From: JBFXDI01 sp050181295
GTDB taxonomy: Bacteria; Pseudomonadota; Alphaproteobacteria; Rhizobiales; Aestuariivirgaceae
Direction: 5' to 3'
Length of the DNA: 10,313 nucleotides
NCBI GenBank assembly: GCA_050181295.1
Contig: JBFXDI010000138.1
Coordinates: 1-10,313 of the forward strand
Both the position numbers and the translations under genes were made by a program. Shown in pieces: positions 4,237-10,313 of the stretch; the first letter of the stretch is position 1; each line of letters begins with the position of its first letter. The notes under the pieces are model-generated. The model was not told the origin of the DNA and made no database searches. It was given only the letters and a program-made list of their open reading frames with translations.

Positions 4237-6272
4237 GCCGCCTCCTCGCCCGAAAGCACGATCAGCACCCTGCCCTCCTCGACCTGCTCGCCCTCCGAAG
4301 CCCCCACGCTTTCGACGACCGCATCGAAGCCGGCGCTCATGGCGTGCTCCATCTTCATGGCCTCGAGGATCAACAGCCGATCCCCCTTGAGCACCTTGTC
4401 GCCCACCCGCGCCATCACGCGGATGACCTTGCCCGACATGGGCGCCCTGATGGTCGCACCCGAGGCGCCACCTTCCTCGTCGCGCCGCAGGAGATCATGC
4501 TCGGAGACCTCCACATGGCCCCCCGCCCCCGCGAGCCACAGGCGGTCGAGCGCCGGCGAGAAAGCAACCTTGCCAGCAGCAGGGTGGCCATCCACCAATG
4601 CCTCCATCCTGCCATCGGAGCGGCGCGCATCCGAAGTCGCGACCTCGTGTTGCGCGTCGCCACGCCCGATCAGGAGGCGGCGATGGCCCTCCTCCCACAC
4701 AACCCGGATATCGGCGGGCGAGCCGTTGATGTCGAGGACGAGCCGGTCGGTGCGCGGCGAACCTTTCAGCCGCCAGCCGTTCACTTGGTCCCAGGGCGAG
4801 GACGGCTCCGAGGTCAACCGGAAGTCCGATGCATGGTTCCGGCGTTCCAGAAGCGCCATCCAGGCCTCGACCGCCAGCCCCAGGAGCTCGCCCGGCAGCT
4901 CCCTGTCGACCAGCTTTCCGATGTCGCGGTCGATGAGGCCGGTGTCCATCCGACCGGCGGCGAAATCGGCGTTCATCACCAGTCGCCGGAGAAAGCCCGC
5001 ATTGGTGCGCAGGCCCAGCACGGTCGTCTCGTCGAGTGCGCGCGCAAGCTCGGCGCGGGCCGCATCCCTGCTCGGCCCCCACGCCACCAGCTTGGCGATC
5101 ATCGGGTCGTACCAGGGCGTGATCTCCGCGCCCTCCTCCACACCCGTCTCCACGCGGATGTTTCCAGACCGCTCGGGCCACCGCAGAGCCTGAAGCCTCC
5201 CCGCTTGCGGCAGGAAGCCCGATGCCGGGTCCTCGGCATAGAGGCGCGCCTCCACCGAATGCCCCTTGATGGCGAGGTCGGACTGCCCAAAGCCCAAAGG
5301 CTCGCCCGACGCCACGCGGAACTGCAGCTCCACGAGGTCCAGTCCCGTGATCATTTCGGTGACCGGATGCTCGACCTGGAGCCTGGTGTTCATCTCCATG
5401 AAATAGAAGGCATCCGGCCTCAGGCCCCGGCTTGCGTCGGCGATGAACTCGACGGTTCCCGCTCCGACATAGCCGACCGCCTTCGCCGCGGCGACCGCCG
5501 CCGCGCCCATCTCCTCCCGCATCTTGGGGGAAAGGCCCGGAGCCGGCGCCTCTTCGATCACCTTCTGGTGCCGCCGCTGCAGCGAGCAGTCGCGCTCGAA
5601 GAGATGCACGCAGTTGCCGTGGCCATCGGCGAAGACCTGGACCTCGATATGCCGCGGCGTCGTGACATACTTCTCCACGAGCACGCGCTCGTCGCCGAAG
5701 GCGGAGCCTGCCTCGCGTCGGCAGGAGATCAGCGCCTCCTGGAAATCCTCGCGGCGATCGACCCGGCGCATGCCCTTGCCGCCGCCGCCGGCGACCGCCT
5801 TGATCAGCACGGGGAAACCCGTCTCGCCGGCCTTCTCCAGGAGAAACGCATCGTCCTGGCGTTCGCCCTGATACCCCGGCACCACCCGCACGCCGGCCTT
5901 CGCCATCAGCGACTTCGCCGCGTCCTTGAGGCCCATGGCGCGGATCGCCGAAGGCGGGGGGCCGACGAAGACGATGCCGGCCGCCGCGCAGGCCTCGGCG
6001 AAAGCATCGTTCTCGGAGAGAAAGCCGTAGCCTGGATGGATGCAGGCCGCGCCCGACGCCTTAGCGGCCGCAATCACCCTCTCGGCCCTGAGATAGCTTT
6101 CGCGTGCCGGCGCGGGGCCGATGAGATGCGCCTCGTCCGCCATCCGGACGTGCAGAGCGTGCGCATCCGCCTCGGAAAACACCGCGATGACGCGCATCCC
6201 GAGGCGGCGCGCGGTGCGGGCCACGCGGCAGGCTATCTCGCCCCGATTGGCAATAAGAACCGAGTCCAGCAT
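4233..6272 (-). CDS. mccA: Methylcrotonyl-CoA carboxylase biotin-containing (alpha) subunit
   Basis: This 679-residue acyl-CoA carboxylase alpha subunit charges its own biotin with bicarbonate using ATP; a beta subunit then carboxylates 3-methylcrotonyl-CoA in leucine breakdown. Domains: biotin-carboxylase N-terminal (1-110), ATP-grasp (about 115-320; Gly-rich AGGGGKGM at 161-168, ERDCSLQRRHQK at 226-237, MNTRLQVEH at 294-302), C-terminal carboxylase domain (to about 445), linker/BT domain (about 450-600), and biotinyl domain (605-679) with LEAMKMEH, biotinylated at K640. SAIRAMGLKDAAKSLMAKAGV favours methylcrotonyl- over propionyl-CoA carboxylase. Liu or Acc naming is equally used, and propionyl/geranyl substrates remain possible. 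The beta subunit gene is not adjacent. The start at 6272 has no ribosome-binding site, but a promoter-like pair ends 8 nt before it, suggesting a leaderless mRNA. It heads a four-gene unit. Confidence 0.88.
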   Translation of the reverse strand: MLDSVLIANRGEIACRVARTARRLGMRVIAVFSEADAHALHVRMADEAHLIGPAPARESYLRAERVIAAAKASGAACIHPGYGFLSENDAFAEACAAAGIVFVGPPPSAIRAMGLKDAAKSLMAKAGVRVVPGYQGERQDDAFLLEKAGETGFPVLIKAVAGGGGKGMRRVDRREDFQEALISCRREAGSAFGDERVLVEKYVTTPRHIEVQVFADGHGNCVHLFERDCSLQRRHQKVIEEAPAPGLSPKMREEMGAAAVAAAKAVGYVGAGTVEFIADASRGLRPDAFYFMEMNTRLQVEHPVTEMITGLDLVELQFRVASGEPLGFGQSDLAIKGHSVEARLYAEDPASGFLPQAGRLQALRWPERSGNIRVETGVEEGAEITPWYDPMIAKLVAWGPSRDAARAELARALDETTVLGLRTNAGFLRRLVMNADFAAGRMDTGLIDRDIGKLVDRELPGELLGLAVEAWMALLERRNHASDFRLTSEPSSPWDQVNGWRLKGSPRTDRLVLDINGSPADIRVVWEEGHRRLLIGRGDAQHEVATSDARRSDGRMEALVDGHPAAGKVAFSPALDRLWLAGAGGHVEVSEHDLLRRDEEGGASGATIRAPMSGKVIRVMARVGDKVLKGDRLLILEAMKMEHAMSAGFDAVVESVGASEGEQVEEGRVLIVLSGEEAA

Positions 6273-6279
6273 CGGAAGG

Positions 6280-6309
6280 TTTATGCAGCCGGCCGGCGCC
6301 CTGCGACAA
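6280..6309 (-). promoter_or_regulatory. Candidate promoter for mccA that would give a leaderless mRNA
   Basis: On the minus strand TTGTCG (6304-6309) and CATAAA (6280-6285) are 18 nt apart. The expected start, about 7 nt past the -10, falls on 6272-6273, at the mccA ATG itself. This agrees with the absence of a Shine-Dalgarno sequence before the gene. Confidence 0.4.
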
Positions 6310-6338
6310 GCGCCATCGGCCGACGCTCCACAGGAGAC

Positions 6339-6356
6339 CGTTCGGAATGCCGAACG
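6339..6356. promoter_or_regulatory. Inverted repeat (candidate operator) between divergent mccA and metY
   Basis: CGTTCGGAATGCCGAACG has perfect 7-bp arms around AATG. It lies one base upstream of the candidate metY -35 and 29 bp upstream of the candidate mccA -35. That is a natural place for a regulator of either gene. The regulator family is not recognised. Confidence 0.45.
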
Positions 6357-6357
6357 A

Positions 6358-6386
6358 TTGTGCGTTACTTCCTGCCGCGCTATGAA
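6358..6386 (+). promoter_or_regulatory. Candidate sigma-70 promoter for metY
   Basis: TTGTGC (6358-6363) and TATGAA (6381-6386) are separated by 17 nt, giving an expected start near 6393. The short leader includes AGGAG at 6403-6407, 8 nt before the metY ATG. Confidence 0.5.
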
Positions 6387-6415
6387 GCCCGCACCGGAAC
6401 ACAGGAGCGATCTAG

Positions 6416-7693
6416 ATGAGCGACCAGACTTACGGCTTCGACACCCTGGCCATTCACGCCGGCGCGCAGCCCGACCCTGCCACGGGCGCCCGCGCCACGC
6501 CGATCTACCAGACCACCTCCTATGTGTTCGAGGACGTCCAGCACGCCTCCGACCTCTTCGCGCTCCGGGCCTTTGGCAACATCTACACCCGCATCATGAA
6601 CCCCACCCAGGCGGTGCTGGAATCGAAGATCGCGGCGCTCGACGGCGGCACGGCGGCGCTGGCGGTCGCCTCCGGCCACGGCGCCCAATTCCTCATCTTT
6701 CAGACGCTGATGAAGCCCGGCGACGAGTTCGTTGCGGCGCGCCAGCTCTATGGCGGCTCGATCAACCAGTTCAACCATGCCTTCAAGTCGTTCGGCTGGC
6801 AGGTGGTGTGGGCGGATGCCAACGACCCCGCCAGCTTCGAGCGTGCCGTTTCGAGTAAGACCAAGGCCATTTTCGTGGAGTCAATCGCCAATCCCGGCGG
6901 CCGCATCACCGACATGGCGGCCATCGCCAAGGTGGCGCAGAAGGCCGGCGTGCCGCTCATCGTCGACAACACCTTCGCGACGCCCTATCTCTGCAAGCCC
7001 TTCGAGCACGGCGCCAACATCGTCGTCTATTCGCTGACCAAGTTCATGGGCGGGCACGGCAACTCGATCGGCGGCGCCATCGTGGACGGCGGCAACTTCG
7101 ACTGGGGCAAGGGCGACAAGTTCCCCCTCCTCTCCGAGCCGAACCCCTCCTACAACGGCATGCGGCTCTACGAGACGTTCGGAAACATCGCCTTCGCCAT
7201 CGCCGCGCGGGTTCTGGGCCTGCGCGACTTCGGCCCGGCGATCGCGCCCATGAACGCCTTCCTCATCCTCACCGGCATGGAGACGCTGAGCCTCCGAATG
7301 CAGCGCCACTCCGACAACGCCCTCAAGGTGGCCGAATGGCTGAGCGGAGACGGGCGCGTGTCCTGGGTGCAGTATGCGGGTCTCAAGGGAGACGCCCACC
7401 ATGCCCTGCACAAGAAGTATTGCCCGAAGGGCGCCGGCGCGGTCTTCACGTTCGGGCTCAAGGGCGGCTACGACGCCGGCATCAAGACCGTTTCCAACGT
7501 CAAGATGTTCTCGCATCTCGCCAATGTCGGCGATACGCGCTCCCTTATCATCCATCCGGCCTCGACCACGCACAGCCAGCTCGCCCCCGAGCAGCTCAAG
7601 CTCGCGGGCGCGGGAACGGACGTCGTGCGGCTCTCGATCGGGCTCGAGGACGTCGCCGACATCATCGCCGACCTCGATCAGGCGATGGGCTGA
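6416..7693 (+). CDS. metY: O-acetylhomoserine sulfhydrylase (O-acetylhomoserine aminocarboxypropyltransferase)
   Basis: A 425-residue PLP enzyme of the Cys/Met-metabolism family that makes homocysteine from O-acetylhomoserine and sulfide, in the cytoplasm. The pyridoxal phosphate lysine is K209 in VVYSLTKFMGGHGNSIGG. D184 in DNTFATPYLCKP holds the pyridine nitrogen, and Y57/R59 (NIYTRIMNPT) and Y112 are the phosphate-binding and ring-stacking residues. Length and the insert FPLLSEPNPSYNGMRLYETFGNIAF (about 235-261) fit MetY rather than the shorter MetZ (about 390-400 aa), although O-succinylhomoserine use cannot be excluded. The start is set by AGGAG 8 nt before the ATG. The gene is divergent from mccA and its last 16 bases overlap the 3' end of ctaA, on the other strand. 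Confidence 0.92.
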   Translation: MSDQTYGFDTLAIHAGAQPDPATGARATPIYQTTSYVFEDVQHASDLFALRAFGNIYTRIMNPTQAVLESKIAALDGGTAALAVASGHGAQFLIFQTLMKPGDEFVAARQLYGGSINQFNHAFKSFGWQVVWADANDPASFERAVSSKTKAIFVESIANPGGRITDMAAIAKVAQKAGVPLIVDNTFATPYLCKPFEHGANIVVYSLTKFMGGHGNSIGGAIVDGGNFDWGKGDKFPLLSEPNPSYNGMRLYETFGNIAFAIAARVLGLRDFGPAIAPMNAFLILTGMETLSLRMQRHSDNALKVAEWLSGDGRVSWVQYAGLKGDAHHALHKKYCPKGAGAVFTFGLKGGYDAGIKTVSNVKMFSHLANVGDTRSLIIHPASTTHSQLAPEQLKLAGAGTDVVRLSIGLEDVADIIADLDQAMG

Positions 7694-8751
7694 GGCTGGC
7701 GGGAAAGATCCACGGCAGGCGACCGCTTACCCGTCGCGGCCCTGTGCAGGTGCCAGAGGGCGGCAGCCAGAACCAGCATGGCGCCGCCCTGATGGGTAAG
7801 CGCGACGTGGATCTGAACCTGCGCCAGAAGCGTCCAGACGCCGACTGTCGCCTGGAGCAGGATCGCACCGAGCAGCAGCACCGCCGAGCGCCGCGGGGAC
7901 GGCGCGCATGTCAGCGCGTTGACCGCCGCGGCGGCCAGCAGAACGTAGGCGAGAACGCGGTGGTCGAACTGGGCCGTCAACGCGTTCTCGAACAGGTTCC
8001 GCCACCATGGCTCCATGGCGCCGAGGCCTGACGGAATGAGTGCCCCGTCCATGAGCGGCCAGGTGTTGTAGCCCATGCCTGCGTCCAGCCCGGCGACCAG
8101 CCCGCCGGCAAAGATCTGGAGAAAGACCAGTCCGACAAGAACCAGCGCCGGAACCGCACGGCGGCCCAGCGCGCGGCCCTGCCCGTTGAGGCCGAAGGCC
8201 ACCCAGAGGATCGCCGCGAAGATGAGCGCCGCGAGCGTCAGGTGGGCGGCGAGGCGATAGGGGCTCACATCCACCCTTTCGGAAAGGCCGCTCATGACCA
8301 TGAACCAGCCGAGCGCCCCTTGCGCGCCGCCGAGCGCAAAGATGGCGAGAAGCCGCGGCAGGAGCGGGCGCGGAACGGCGCTCAGGAACCAGAAGGTGAC
8401 GAGTGGCAGCAGGTACGCCACGCCGATGAAGCGGCCGAGGAACCGGTGCGACCATTCCCACCAGTAGATGATCTTGAACTCCTCCAGCGACATGCCGCTG
8501 TTCAGGAACTGGTACTGGGGGATGGCCTTGTACTTCTCGAAGGCCTCGAGCCAGTGGCTTTCATCGAGCGGAGGGATGGCGCCGAGCAGCGGCTGCCATT
8601 CGGTGATCGACAGCCCCGACTCCGTCAGCCGCGTGGCTCCGCCCACGATCACCATGGCAAAGACGAGCGCCGCCATGGCATAGAGCCAGACAATAACGGC
8701 ACGACTGGCGCTCAGCGGGCGGGAAACGGCTGCAAACGAGGCTTCCGACAT
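7678..8751 (-). CDS. ctaA: Heme A synthase (COX15/CtaA, type 2)
   Basis: A 357-residue inner-membrane protein with eight predicted helices. It oxidises the C8 methyl of heme O to a formyl group, giving heme A for aa3-type cytochrome oxidases. Conserved motifs: GGATRLTESGLSITEWQPLLGAIPPL (37-62), EWSHRFLGR (H102), RLAAHLTLA (H170), AGLDAGMGYNTWPLMDG (220-236), FDHRVLAY (H264) and VALTHQGGA (H320). The four histidines are the heme-binding pairs. The first loop lacks the paired cysteines found in Bacillus-type CtaA, as expected for the mitochondrial/alphaproteobacterial type. The start ATG at 8751 follows AGGCGAGGCGG. The upstream exported-protein gene ends 73 nt before, so cotranscription is possible. 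The 3' end overlaps metY. Identification is firm. Confidence 0.95.
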   Translation of the reverse strand: MSEASFAAVSRPLSASRAVIVWLYAMAALVFAMVIVGGATRLTESGLSITEWQPLLGAIPPLDESHWLEAFEKYKAIPQYQFLNSGMSLEEFKIIYWWEWSHRFLGRFIGVAYLLPLVTFWFLSAVPRPLLPRLLAIFALGGAQGALGWFMVMSGLSERVDVSPYRLAAHLTLAALIFAAILWVAFGLNGQGRALGRRAVPALVLVGLVFLQIFAGGLVAGLDAGMGYNTWPLMDGALIPSGLGAMEPWWRNLFENALTAQFDHRVLAYVLLAAAAVNALTCAPSPRRSAVLLLGAILLQATVGVWTLLAQVQIHVALTHQGGAMLVLAAALWHLHRAATGKRSPAVDLSRQPQPIA

Positions 8752-8824
8752 GCCGCCTCGCCTAGATCAGGCTTGGAGCATGCGCAACCCTGCGAAGCGC
8801 CGCAGGCGCGCCGGTCGCAGCCGG

Positions 8825-9541
8825 TCAGCGCATGTTGGCGTAGGCGCTCTCGATGAAGGATCCGCTGCCTATGCAGGGGCGGCGGCCAGCCATCCGCTCG
8901 GCCTCGACCCGCGCGCGCACGACCGGCGCGCGACCATAGGCCGAGATCATTGCCTCGTGCCGCGAGACGATCCGCCGCCAGAAGTCGCGGACCTCGCGGG
9001 ATGAGAGCGAACGGCAGCGCAGTTCGAGATAGTAGGCGGTGGCTTCGTTGCGATAGCGGGCGAGCGAGCTTTCCGAGCGGGCAGGATCGGCAGGCGATCG
9101 CATCTCCATCTGGTCATCGCTCATGGCGCCGAGGATCTGCGCCTGGTTACGCTTCGGCTTGGGCTCCTCCTTCGCGGGAGCGGCTTTGGCGGCCTCCATG
9201 GCCTGTTTTCCCGCGGCATATGTCGCGCGGACCATCTCCTCGCTTTCGGGGGCGCAGTTCATCTGCTCGCCCGTGAGCTTCCCCATCCGCACCGCGCTCG
9301 AGGCCGCCTCGACGCCCTGGTCATTGGCGACCACGATCTCGGCCTTCGCGACATAGTCGGAAAGCTCGTCGTGGTCGGCTTCGCTGAGATAGCGGCACTT
9401 CGCGTCGAGCGCCCGCGCCTTCGCCAGATGCTCGGTCGCTTCAGCCGGGCCGAAGTCCTGCGCCTGAACCGGTGCCAGGGGGAAGAGCCAGGGCAAGGCA
9501 AGGATCGGGAGGGAGATGAGAAGCTTCGGACCGATACGCAT
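8825..9541 (-). CDS. Exported protein of unknown function, with an internal duplication and paired cysteines
   Basis: A 238-residue protein with a signal peptide (MRIGPKLLISLPILALPWLFPLAPVQA-Q, cleavage near 27), so it is probably periplasmic. I do not recognise a family. Two helical modules, about 36-110 and 161-235, are joined by a Pro/Lys/Glu-rich linker (119-135). Each module has C-R-x-L-S and a second Cys exactly 47 residues later: C49/C96 and C176/C223. In each, a Tyr lies 11-12 residues after the second Cys. This implies two disulfide-linked copies of one domain. A GTG at 9559 in the same frame is possible, but the ATG at 9541 gives a better signal peptide; neither has a strong ribosome-binding site. 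A TTGACA-type promoter and a 10-bp direct repeat lie upstream. ctaA follows after 73 nt. Confidence 0.75.
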   Translation of the reverse strand: MRIGPKLLISLPILALPWLFPLAPVQAQDFGPAEATEHLAKARALDAKCRYLSEADHDELSDYVAKAEIVVANDQGVEAASSAVRMGKLTGEQMNCAPESEEMVRATYAAGKQAMEAAKAAPAKEEPKPKRNQAQILGAMSDDQMEMRSPADPARSESSLARYRNEATAYYLELRCRSLSSREVRDFWRRIVSRHEAMISAYGRAPVVRARVEAERMAGRRPCIGSGSFIESAYANMR

Positions 9542-9572
9542 GACACCAACAAACCCCACACCAGAGCGCTCA

Positions 9573-9601
9573 TATCCGAGCGTCCAGACGGTATCCGAGC
9601 G
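9573..9601 (-). repeat. Two 10-bp direct repeats upstream of the exported-protein gene
   Basis: TATCCGAGCG occurs at 9573-9582 and 9592-9601 on the plus strand, 19 nt from start to start. The copy at 9592-9601 overlaps the candidate -10 and the other lies at about the expected transcription start. Direct repeats at near two-turn spacing could bind a dimeric regulator. Confidence 0.4.
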
Positions 9602-9620
9602 GAATTTAACGGCCTGTCAA
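9590..9620 (-). promoter_or_regulatory. Candidate promoter for the exported-protein gene
   Basis: TTGACA on the minus strand (9615-9620) is a perfect -35. GATACC (9590-9595), 19 nt on, or the hexamer one base earlier, is a fair -10. The start would fall near 9583, about 40 nt before the ATG at 9541. Confidence 0.4.
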
Positions 9621-9661
9621 GGCCGCGCCCGGCTTGGCGTGTTGGTTAAGGAATTGCGCAT

Positions 9662-9678
9662 GCCGGCACTATGCCAGC
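9662..9678 (-). terminator. Hairpin just downstream of tRNA-Val
   Basis: On the minus strand GCTGGCA-TAG-TGCCGGC forms a 7-bp stem with one G-T pair, starting 4 nt past the encoded CCA end. No T-run follows, so it may be a processing or Rho-aided stop rather than a classic terminator. Confidence 0.3.
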
Positions 9679-9681
9679 GGG

Positions 9682-9757
9682 TGGTGGGCGGTGACGGGCT
9701 CGAACCGCCGACCCCCTCGGTGTAAACGAGGTGCTCTACCAGCTGAGCTAACCGCCC
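9682..9757 (-). tRNA. tRNA-Val (anticodon TAC)
   Basis: The minus strand folds as a complete cloverleaf. The acceptor stem is GGGCGGT/ACCGCCC (9751-9757 with 9686-9692), followed by discriminator A at 9685 and an encoded CCA at 9682-9684. The D arm is TTAGCTCAGCTGGTAGAGC. The anticodon stem CCTCG/CGAGG encloses the loop TTTACAC, with anticodon TAC at 9722-9724, reading GTA and other valine codons. The T arm carries GGTTCGAGCC. It lies downstream of hupB, an arrangement common in Hyphomicrobiales, and has its own promoter-like element immediately upstream. Confidence 0.97.
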
Positions 9758-9764
9758 TTGCCCC

Positions 9765-9793
9765 TCAATACCGGGGCGGCAAGAGCATCGCAA
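9765..9793 (-). promoter_or_regulatory. Candidate promoter of tRNA-Val
   Basis: On the minus strand TTGCGA (9788-9793) and TATTGA (9765-9770) are 17 nt apart. The predicted start is about 9758, one base before the first tRNA base at 9757. The discriminator between -10 and start begins GGGG, as is common in stable-RNA promoters under stringent control. Confidence 0.5.
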
Positions 9794-9821
9794 GGCAGCC
9801 AGGCGCCCCGCACCCCCCGAT

Positions 9822-9849
9822 CTCCCCCGTGGCGCTTTCCGCGGGGGAG
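9822..9849 (-). terminator. GC-rich hairpin after hupB, terminator-like without a T-run
   Basis: Perfect 8-bp arms CTCCCCCG (9822-9829) and CGGGGGAG (9842-9849) enclose 12 nt. The hairpin begins 26 nt past the hupB stop. No T-run follows, so termination would be inefficient or factor-dependent, and read-through into tRNA-Val is possible. Confidence 0.45.
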
Positions 9850-9875
9850 CGGACCATCGCCTTGTCGGCGACGGA

Positions 9876-10151
9876 CTATCTGTTGACGGCGTCTTTCAGA
9901 GCCTTGCCGGCCTTGAAGCGGGCGTTCTTGGAGGCAGGGATCTTCATCGGCTGGCCGGTGCGCGGATCGCGCCCCTCGCTCGCCGCCCGCTTGCTCACGG
10001 TGAAGGTGCCAAAGCCGATCAGCCGCACCTCGTCGCCTTTCTTCAGCGACTTGGTGATGTTGTTCAGAACCGCCTCGACCGCCTCGCCCGCATCGTTCTT
10101 TGAGAGATTGGCATCGGCCGCCACCGCGGCGATCAGTTCGTTCTTGTTCAT
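9876..10151 (-). CDS. hupB: DNA-binding protein HU (HU-beta type)
   Basis: A 91-residue nucleoid protein that binds and bends DNA without strong sequence preference, normally as a dimer. MNKNELIAAVAADANLSKNDAGEAVEAVL forms the N-terminal helices. GDEVRLIGFGTF (39-50) starts the beta body. The beta-ribbon arm carries RDPRTGQP (61-68), with P63 as the proline that wedges into DNA. The C-terminal KIPASKNARFKAGKALKDAVN is the family's conserved end. Length matches HU (90-91) and not the longer IHF subunits. The start ATG at 10151 has AAAGGA about 10 nt upstream. In Hyphomicrobiales hupB usually follows lon, which would lie beyond the right edge, and precedes tRNA-Val as here. Confidence 0.97.
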   Translation of the reverse strand: MNKNELIAAVAADANLSKNDAGEAVEAVLNNITKSLKKGDEVRLIGFGTFTVSKRAASEGRDPRTGQPMKIPASKNARFKAGKALKDAVNR

Positions 10152-10231
10152 TCCCCGATATCCTTTCGAAATTTGGGTTGAAACAGCCGCACTCGCTACT
10201 GCCGCCGGGAATGCTCAGGGAAAGATGCCGC

Positions 10232-10258
10232 AAAAAGCAAGGGGTTCTGCGAGGAACC
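10232..10258 (-). terminator. Weak terminator-like hairpin upstream of hupB
   Basis: On the minus strand GGTTC-CTCGCA-GAACC (10243-10258) is followed by CCTTGC and then TTTTT (10232-10236). It could end the transcript of the gene beyond the right edge. The stem has only 5 bp. A short dyad, AGGACTGTCCT, sits next to it at 10260-10270. Confidence 0.3.
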
Positions 10259-10313
10259 GAGGACTGTCCTGCCTTTTCACACCTTTAGCCTGTTGGTTCC
10301 GGAGGCGGCGGGG

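Noticed and set aside
4344..6419. A 691-codon open frame on the plus strand, fully antisense to mccA
   Set aside because: It is a shadow of mccA's strong third-position GC bias. The protein is Arg/His-rich with no recognisable domain, while the minus strand encodes a complete carboxylase with all motifs.
9516..9725. Plus-strand frame ending in GGDGLEPPTPSV
   Set aside because: This ending is the well-known artefact of translating the antisense of a tRNA gene; here it is tRNA-Val.
9682..9757. tRNA-Val as an integration site for a genomic island
   Set aside because: No integrase, no repeated 3' tRNA end and no change of gene style occurs nearby; both sides carry ordinary chromosomal genes.
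10275..10313. C-terminus of lon at the right edge
   Set aside because: The gene order makes lon likely beyond the edge, but two minus-strand frames end in this stretch (PPPPEPTG and PAASGTNRLKV) and neither is long enough to identify, so no feature is called.

Overview
The window looks like an ordinary chromosomal segment of a GC-rich alphaproteobacterium, most likely from the order Hyphomicrobiales (Rhizobiales). The evidence is a DUF1489 protein coupled to a biotin-carboxylase gene, a short single-Sel1-repeat protein of alphaproteobacterial type, a hupB gene followed by tRNA-Val, a candidate Irr (iron control element) box, and high GC with strong third-position bias in every real gene. I see no phage, transposon, integrase, CRISPR or defence island. 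The genus cannot be named from the sequence alone.

Layout. (1) Bases 1-166, minus: the N-terminus of a secreted caspase-like (peptidase C14) protein, cut by the window edge. (2) 379-1413, plus: a periplasmic Fe(III)-binding ABC-transporter protein (FutA/FbpA type) behind a candidate Irr box and followed by a strong terminator. No permease or ATPase gene is next to it. (3) 1658-1945, plus: a small secreted protein of unknown function behind a leader rich in inverted repeats. It converges with a Sel1-repeat protein (1965-2234, minus). (4) 2235-2494: a non-coding stretch with several inverted repeats. (5) 2495-6272, minus: a tightly packed four-gene unit, read in order mccA (methylcrotonyl-CoA carboxylase biotin subunit), DUF1489, a CDF-like membrane transporter and a Nu-class GST. 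The junctions overlap by 4 nt and 1 nt, then leave a 12-nt gap. (6) 6273-6415: a divergent promoter region with an 18-bp dyad between mccA and metY. (7) 6416-7693, plus: metY, an O-acetylhomoserine sulfhydrylase, overlapping tail to tail by 16 bp with ctaA (heme A synthase, 7678-8751, minus). (8) 8825-9541, minus: an exported protein of unknown function that appears to be an internal duplication with a conserved Cys-x46-Cys spacing. (9) 9682-9757, minus: tRNA-Val(TAC) with encoded CCA and its own promoter. (10) 9876-10151, minus: hupB, the DNA-binding protein HU. The right edge probably lies just past the end of another minus-strand gene (lon would be the usual neighbour), but too little is left to identify it.

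Functional themes are iron and heme (iron-binding protein, heme A synthase), branched-chain amino-acid catabolism (mccA), sulfur amino-acid synthesis (metY) and basic nucleoid/translation functions. Nothing large and plainly novel is present. The best leads are the duplicated Cys-module exported protein, the candidate Irr box, the dyad-dense non-coding regions, the dyad between mccA and metY, the histidine-free CDF-like transporter, and near-leaderless promoters for mccA and tRNA-Val.
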